The position numbers and the translations under genes were made by a program. From VMSU01 sp031400755 (GTDB lineage Bacteria > Desulfobacterota > Desulfobulbia > Desulfobulbales > VMSU01): a DNA stretch of 17,557 nucleotides. The notes under the pieces are model-generated. The model was given only the letters and a program-made list of their open reading frames with translations. It searched no databases and was not told where the DNA came from. The DNA lies in assembly GCA_031400755.1 (NCBI GenBank), contig JANNQL010000199.1, forward strand, positions 1-17,557. Direction: 5' to 3'. Of the stretch, positions 14,617-17,557 are shown piece by piece. Numbering within the stretch: the first letter of the stretch is position 1; each line of letters opens with the position of its first letter.

Positions 14617-16838
14617 GTCGTGAAATCACCATGGCCTTGGCCGGCAACCCCAACGCCGGCAAGACCACCCTGTTTAACGCCATCACCGGCGCCCGGCAGC
14701 ATGTGGGCAATTATCCCGGCGTGACTGTGGAGAAGAAAGAAGGGTTCTACGAACTGCAGGGCCAGCGCCTAAAGATTGTCGATCTGCCCGGCACCTATTC
14801 CCTGACTGCTTATTCGGTGGAAGAGGTGGTGGCCAGGGACTATCTGGTCAAGGAAAAGCCCCAGGTGGTGGTCAATATCGTTGACGCCGCCAATCTGGAA
14901 CGAAACCTCTATCTGACCTGCCAGTTCTTTGAAATGGGGCTGCCCATGGTCATTGCCCTCAATATGGTCGATGTGGCCAAAGATCGTGGCATTGCCATCG
15001 ATGCAACGCGGCTGGCGGAGCTGCTCGGAGTGCCGGTGGTGCCGATTGTGGCCCGCACCGGCCTTGGCGTCGAGGCCTTGATGCAGGCCGCACTCGAGAC
15101 GGCGTTGAGCGGACGGGTCCGCCGGGCCGAGGCGATCTCCTATGGCGAGGATGTTGATGAGGCCCTGCTGCAGATGGAGGAGACGATTAACTCGGCCCAT
15201 TTTATGACGGACCTCTATCCCGGTCGTTGGCTGGGGATCAAACTTCTGGAAGGTGACCAGCAGATCATTGATCAGGGCCGCCTGGTCAGTATTCCTTTGA
15301 TCGTTAAGTTGCAGGGGCTGGTTGGCGCCGTCTCCGAGCATCTCCTGCAAACCTTGGATACGGTGCCTGAGGCCATTATTGCCGATCACCGGTATGGCTA
15401 TATCAAGTCCATCCTCCGGCAGGGCGTTGTCACCCATCAGTTCGATGTCAACCGGCTCTATGCCTCGGACAAGATCGACAAGGTGCTGACCAACCGTTTC
15501 GTTGGCCCCCTAATCATGGTCGGGGTGCTGATGGGCCTCTATCACTTTACCTTTACCTACAGCGCGGTCCCCATCGCCTGGGTGGGGGCCTTTTTTGATC
15601 TCTTGGCCAGGGGCGTTGACCGGCTGCTGGCCGATGGGCCGTTGAAGTCGCTCTTGATCTCAGGCGTCATCCATGGCGTCGGCGGGGTGCTCGGTTTTGT
15701 GCCGTTGATCATGTTTATGTTCTTCGGCCTGGCCGCTCTGGAGGACTCCGGCTACCTGGCCCGGGTGGCCTTCATGCTGGACCGGGTCTTCCGGATCTTC
15801 GGCCTGCACGGCAACTCGGTGATGGCCTATATCGTCTCCGGAGGCATTGCCGGCGGCTGCGCCGTGCCCGGGGTCATGGCCACCCGTACCCTGCGTTCCC
15901 ATCGCGAGCGCATGGCCACCCTGCTCACCGCCCCCTTCATGAACTGCGGGGCCAAGCTGCCGGTGCTGGCCATGCTGATCGGCACCTTCTTTGCCAAGTA
16001 CCAGGCCCAGTTCATGCTCATCACCACCCTCTTGGCCTGGGTAACCGCCCTCTTGGTGGCCAAATTCCTTCGGCTCACCATCTTGAAAGGCGATTCCACC
16101 CCCTTTGTCATGGAGTTGCCGCCCTACCGTTTCCCGACCTTCAAGGGCCTAATGATCCATACCTGGGAAAAGACCTGGCGCTATATCCAGAAGGCCGGCA
16201 CTGTCATCCTCGGGGTGTCGATCCTGCTCTGGGTGCTGATGGCCTACCCCGGCCTGCCGGCCAGTCAACTCGACCGCTTTGAGCAGGAGCGGCAGGCGGT
16301 CATGACGGGTGTGGCGCCGCCAATCGTCCAGGCGGCAATAGCGGCCGCCGGTCATCTACAGGAGGGGGGGGTGCCGGCAGAGGTTGCGGCCTTGAAGTCA
16401 CGGCTCGACGCCGTCAATCGGCAGCAGGCCGAACGCACCCTGGAGAACTCCATGGCCGGGCGTATTGGCAAGGGGCTGGAGACCGTCAGCTGGCTGCCGG
16501 GCTTTGACTGGCGGATCAATATCGCCTTACTCGGCGGATTCGCCGCCAAGGAGGTGATCGTCTCGACTATGGGCACCGCCTACTCTCTGGGGGCGATCGA
16601 CCCTGAGGCCGGCGGCTCGCTGTCCAAGACGCTCGCCGCCGACCCGCACTGGACGCCGCTCTTGTCCTTGGCGCTAATGGTCTTCATCATGTTTTACGCG
16701 CCGTGCATGGTCACGGTTTCTTGCATCATCAAGGAGGCCGGCTCGTGGCGCTGGGGGCTGTTCTCGGTGGCCTTCAATACCACCTTCGCTTTTCTGATGG
16801 CCACCCTGGTCTATCGGCTGGGGGCGCTGCTGATGTGA
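14613..16838 (+). CDS. feoB: Ferrous iron transport protein B (GTPase permease)
   Basis: FeoB imports Fe2+ across the cytoplasmic membrane and has an N-terminal G domain. Seen: G1 GNPNAGKTTLFN (residues 11-22), the switch region GNYPGVTVEKKEG, G3 DLPGTYSL, G4 NMVD, and VARTG as G5. Then come the helical GDI-like spacer and the membrane domain with two gate repeats (GGIAGGCAVPGVMATRTL with FMNCGAKLP, and later LLGGFAAKEVIVSTMGTAYSL with APCMVTVSCIIKE). The 741-aa length is complete and near the 773-aa E. coli protein. The start at 14613 overlaps the stop of the preceding mini-ORF by 4 nt, and the same frame upstream meets TAG without another start. No feoC follows. A strong terminator ends the operon. 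Confidence 0.97.
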   Translation: MSREITMALAGNPNAGKTTLFNAITGARQHVGNYPGVTVEKKEGFYELQGQRLKIVDLPGTYSLTAYSVEEVVARDYLVKEKPQVVVNIVDAANLERNLYLTCQFFEMGLPMVIALNMVDVAKDRGIAIDATRLAELLGVPVVPIVARTGLGVEALMQAALETALSGRVRRAEAISYGEDVDEALLQMEETINSAHFMTDLYPGRWLGIKLLEGDQQIIDQGRLVSIPLIVKLQGLVGAVSEHLLQTLDTVPEAIIADHRYGYIKSILRQGVVTHQFDVNRLYASDKIDKVLTNRFVGPLIMVGVLMGLYHFTFTYSAVPIAWVGAFFDLLARGVDRLLADGPLKSLLISGVIHGVGGVLGFVPLIMFMFFGLAALEDSGYLARVAFMLDRVFRIFGLHGNSVMAYIVSGGIAGGCAVPGVMATRTLRSHRERMATLLTAPFMNCGAKLPVLAMLIGTFFAKYQAQFMLITTLLAWVTALLVAKFLRLTILKGDSTPFVMELPPYRFPTFKGLMIHTWEKTWRYIQKAGTVILGVSILLWVLMAYPGLPASQLDRFEQERQAVMTGVAPPIVQAAIAAAGHLQEGGVPAEVAALKSRLDAVNRQQAERTLENSMAGRIGKGLETVSWLPGFDWRINIALLGGFAAKEVIVSTMGTAYSLGAIDPEAGGSLSKTLAADPHWTPLLSLALMVFIMFYAPCMVTVSCIIKEAGSWRWGLFSVAFNTTFAFLMATLVYRLGALLM

Positions 16839-16870
16839 CGGGGGCGGGCGAGAGACTTTAGAGATGGTAG

Positions 16871-16936
16871 GCAGAAGGTCGGGCGGTAAGGACTGAAGAT
16901 AACAACAGTCATGATCGCCCGGCCTTCTGCTTTTTT
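16871..16936 (+). terminator. Rho-independent terminator of feoAB
   Basis: A 15-bp stem, GCAGAAGGTCGGGCG (16871-16885) with CGCCCGGCCTTCTGC (16916-16930) and one U-G pair, is followed by TTTTTT. The loop contains a second stem, GACTG/CAGTC. It lies 32 nt after the feoB stop. Confidence 0.93.
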
Positions 16937-17056
16937 AACGAGGGAGTAGTTGAACAATGCTGATCCCCTCAAGTTTGCCGGGAGGAACCAAGTCACTTGT
17001 CACTATAGGGAGGCGGGGGCTTGATAGGATCGAAGAAGAGGCGGACGCGTCTACAT

Positions 17057-17088
17057 AAAAAATGGGAGCGGCGTGACCGCCGCTCCCA
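17057..17088 (-). terminator. Rho-independent terminator of the right-edge gene
   Basis: TGGGAGCGGC (17063-17072) and GCCGCTCCCA (17079-17088) form a perfect 10-bp stem with a 6-nt loop. On the minus strand a TTTTTT run follows (17062-17057). It lies about 32 nt after the stop of the minus-strand gene ending at 17120. Confidence 0.92.
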
Positions 17089-17119
17089 CAGAGAACATCA
17101 TCTTGATACGAAAGGAGAA

Positions 17120-17557
17120 CTACTGCAAGATAACGGTGAGGCTCCTCGTGATCTCCTTATCCTGCGGTGAGCCGATATTACGTGCATGGACCTGAATGGT
17201 ATAGGTCCCGGCGGTAAGGCCCGTCGTATCCCAGTTGAAGACATTGTTCGCCGCGTAGGTCCGCGCTTCCTCATAAAAGCTCAGTAACCCAGGGGCCTTG
17301 ACCAGGAAACTGTACTCATAAGGCCCGGCCCCTCCTGAAGCCGTGGCGGTGAAGTCAATCTGGGTACCGGCGACCTGGGGTGAAGTCGGAAATGCCGTCA
17401 GGGATACAGCGGTGGGAGGGGCGGCGTTCACCACCCAGAAGGTGATGGACTTGCGCGCCTCCCAGGTCTGCGGCGAGCCGATATTACGTGCATGGACCTC
17501 AATGGTATATCCCCCGGCGGCAAGGCCCGTCGTATTCCAGTTGAAGAGAGTGTTTGT
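17120..17557 (-). CDS. Repetitive Ig-like-domain protein, C-terminal part (5' end outside window)
   Basis: The frame is open from the window edge to the stop at 17120, giving about 145 residues. The internal GTG at 17434 is not a real start, because clear homology continues upstream of it. It holds one complete and one partial copy of a roughly 102-residue beta-rich module: PTSPQVAGTQIDFTATASGG-GPYEYSFLVK, then NVFNWDTTGLTAGTYTIQVHARNIGS, ending in RSLTVILQ. The upstream copy reads FNWNTTGLAAGGYTIEVHARNIGSPQ. Such Ig/PKD-like modules occur in large secreted or surface proteins of anaerobic soil and sediment bacteria. The last copy ends at the C-terminus without an anchor or sorting motif. A strong terminator follows. 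Function is unknown; adhesion or envelope structure is only a guess. Confidence 0.8.
   Translation of the reverse strand, partial: TNTLFNWNTTGLAAGGYTIEVHARNIGSPQTWEARKSITFWVVNAAPPTAVSLTAFPTSPQVAGTQIDFTATASGGAGPYEYSFLVKAPGLLSFYEEARTYAANNVFNWDTTGLTAGTYTIQVHARNIGSPQDKEITRSLTVILQ
17161..17557 (-). repeat. 306-nt tandem repeat inside the Ig-like gene
   Basis: The stretch from GAGCCGATATTACGTGCATG (17169) recurs at 17475 with very few changes over about 80 nt, giving a period of 306 nt (102 codons). The rest of the second copy lies beyond the window edge. DNA-level similarity points to recent duplication or gene conversion. Confidence 0.8.

Noticed and set aside
17000..17012. TCACTATAGGGAG, identical to the last part of the phage T7 promoter
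   Set aside because: The upstream half of the T7 promoter is not there (about 2 of 9 bases match) and no vector sequence surrounds it. A chance match is most likely.
16957..17058. 33-codon plus-strand ORF (MLIPSSLPGG start) after the feoAB terminator
   Set aside because: The upstream AGGGAG is 10 nt away, no promoter is visible behind a strong terminator, and the composition looks random.

Overview
The window comes from a GC-rich, anaerobic-type bacterium. The gene content suggests a member of the Desulfobacterota (Desulfobulbales-like): a complete rnfCDGEAB electron-transport operon with apbE, a selenophosphate synthetase that is itself a selenoprotein, a feoAB ferrous-iron uptake operon and a large hybrid sensor kinase. 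The taxonomic guess is inference; no rRNA or other marker gene is present.

Left part (1-8410, nearly all minus strand). Positions 1-202 hold three palindromic intergenic repeat units. Next comes aat (N-end-rule aminoacyl transferase), separated by a clear rho-independent terminator from the Rnf operon. Read on the minus strand the operon is rnfC-rnfD-rnfG-rnfE-rnfA-rnfB-apbE, tightly packed with 4-nt overlaps and short gaps. It encodes the membrane ferredoxin:NAD+ oxidoreductase and the FMN transferase that loads covalent flavin on RnfG and RnfD. The operon has four oddities: RnfA carries a signal peptide and an Ig-like domain at its N-terminus; a 111-bp in-frame inverted repeat lies in the rnfA 5' coding region; one of the four membrane cysteines (RnfE position 112) is Ala; and rnfD appears to start at an AUU codon.

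Middle (8411-13599). selD (minus strand) reads through an in-frame TGA (Sec18), with a SECIS-like hairpin just after it. Its true start is at 9463, not at the first ATG after the TGA. A 452-nt divergent intergenic region contains GC-rich leader hairpins and an 18-bp-arm palindrome. It is followed by a 1227-aa hybrid histidine kinase with two periplasmic sensor domains, PAS, HisKA, HATPase, REC and Hpt.

Right part (13600-17557). A 316-nt regulatory region holds a 34-bp four-half-site dyad, a nested GC hairpin and a very good sigma-54 promoter. The promoter drives a 45-codon small gene of unknown function. feoA and feoB follow, linked by an 11-codon mini-ORF that overlaps the feoB start, and end in a strong terminator. 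The right edge carries the 3' end of a minus-strand gene for a repetitive Ig-like, probably surface, protein with a 306-nt repeat period and its own terminator.

Functionally, the Rnf complex links reduced ferredoxin to NAD+ and an ion gradient. Rnf is rich in Fe-S clusters, so an adjacent ferrous-iron importer fits, but no shared regulation is visible.
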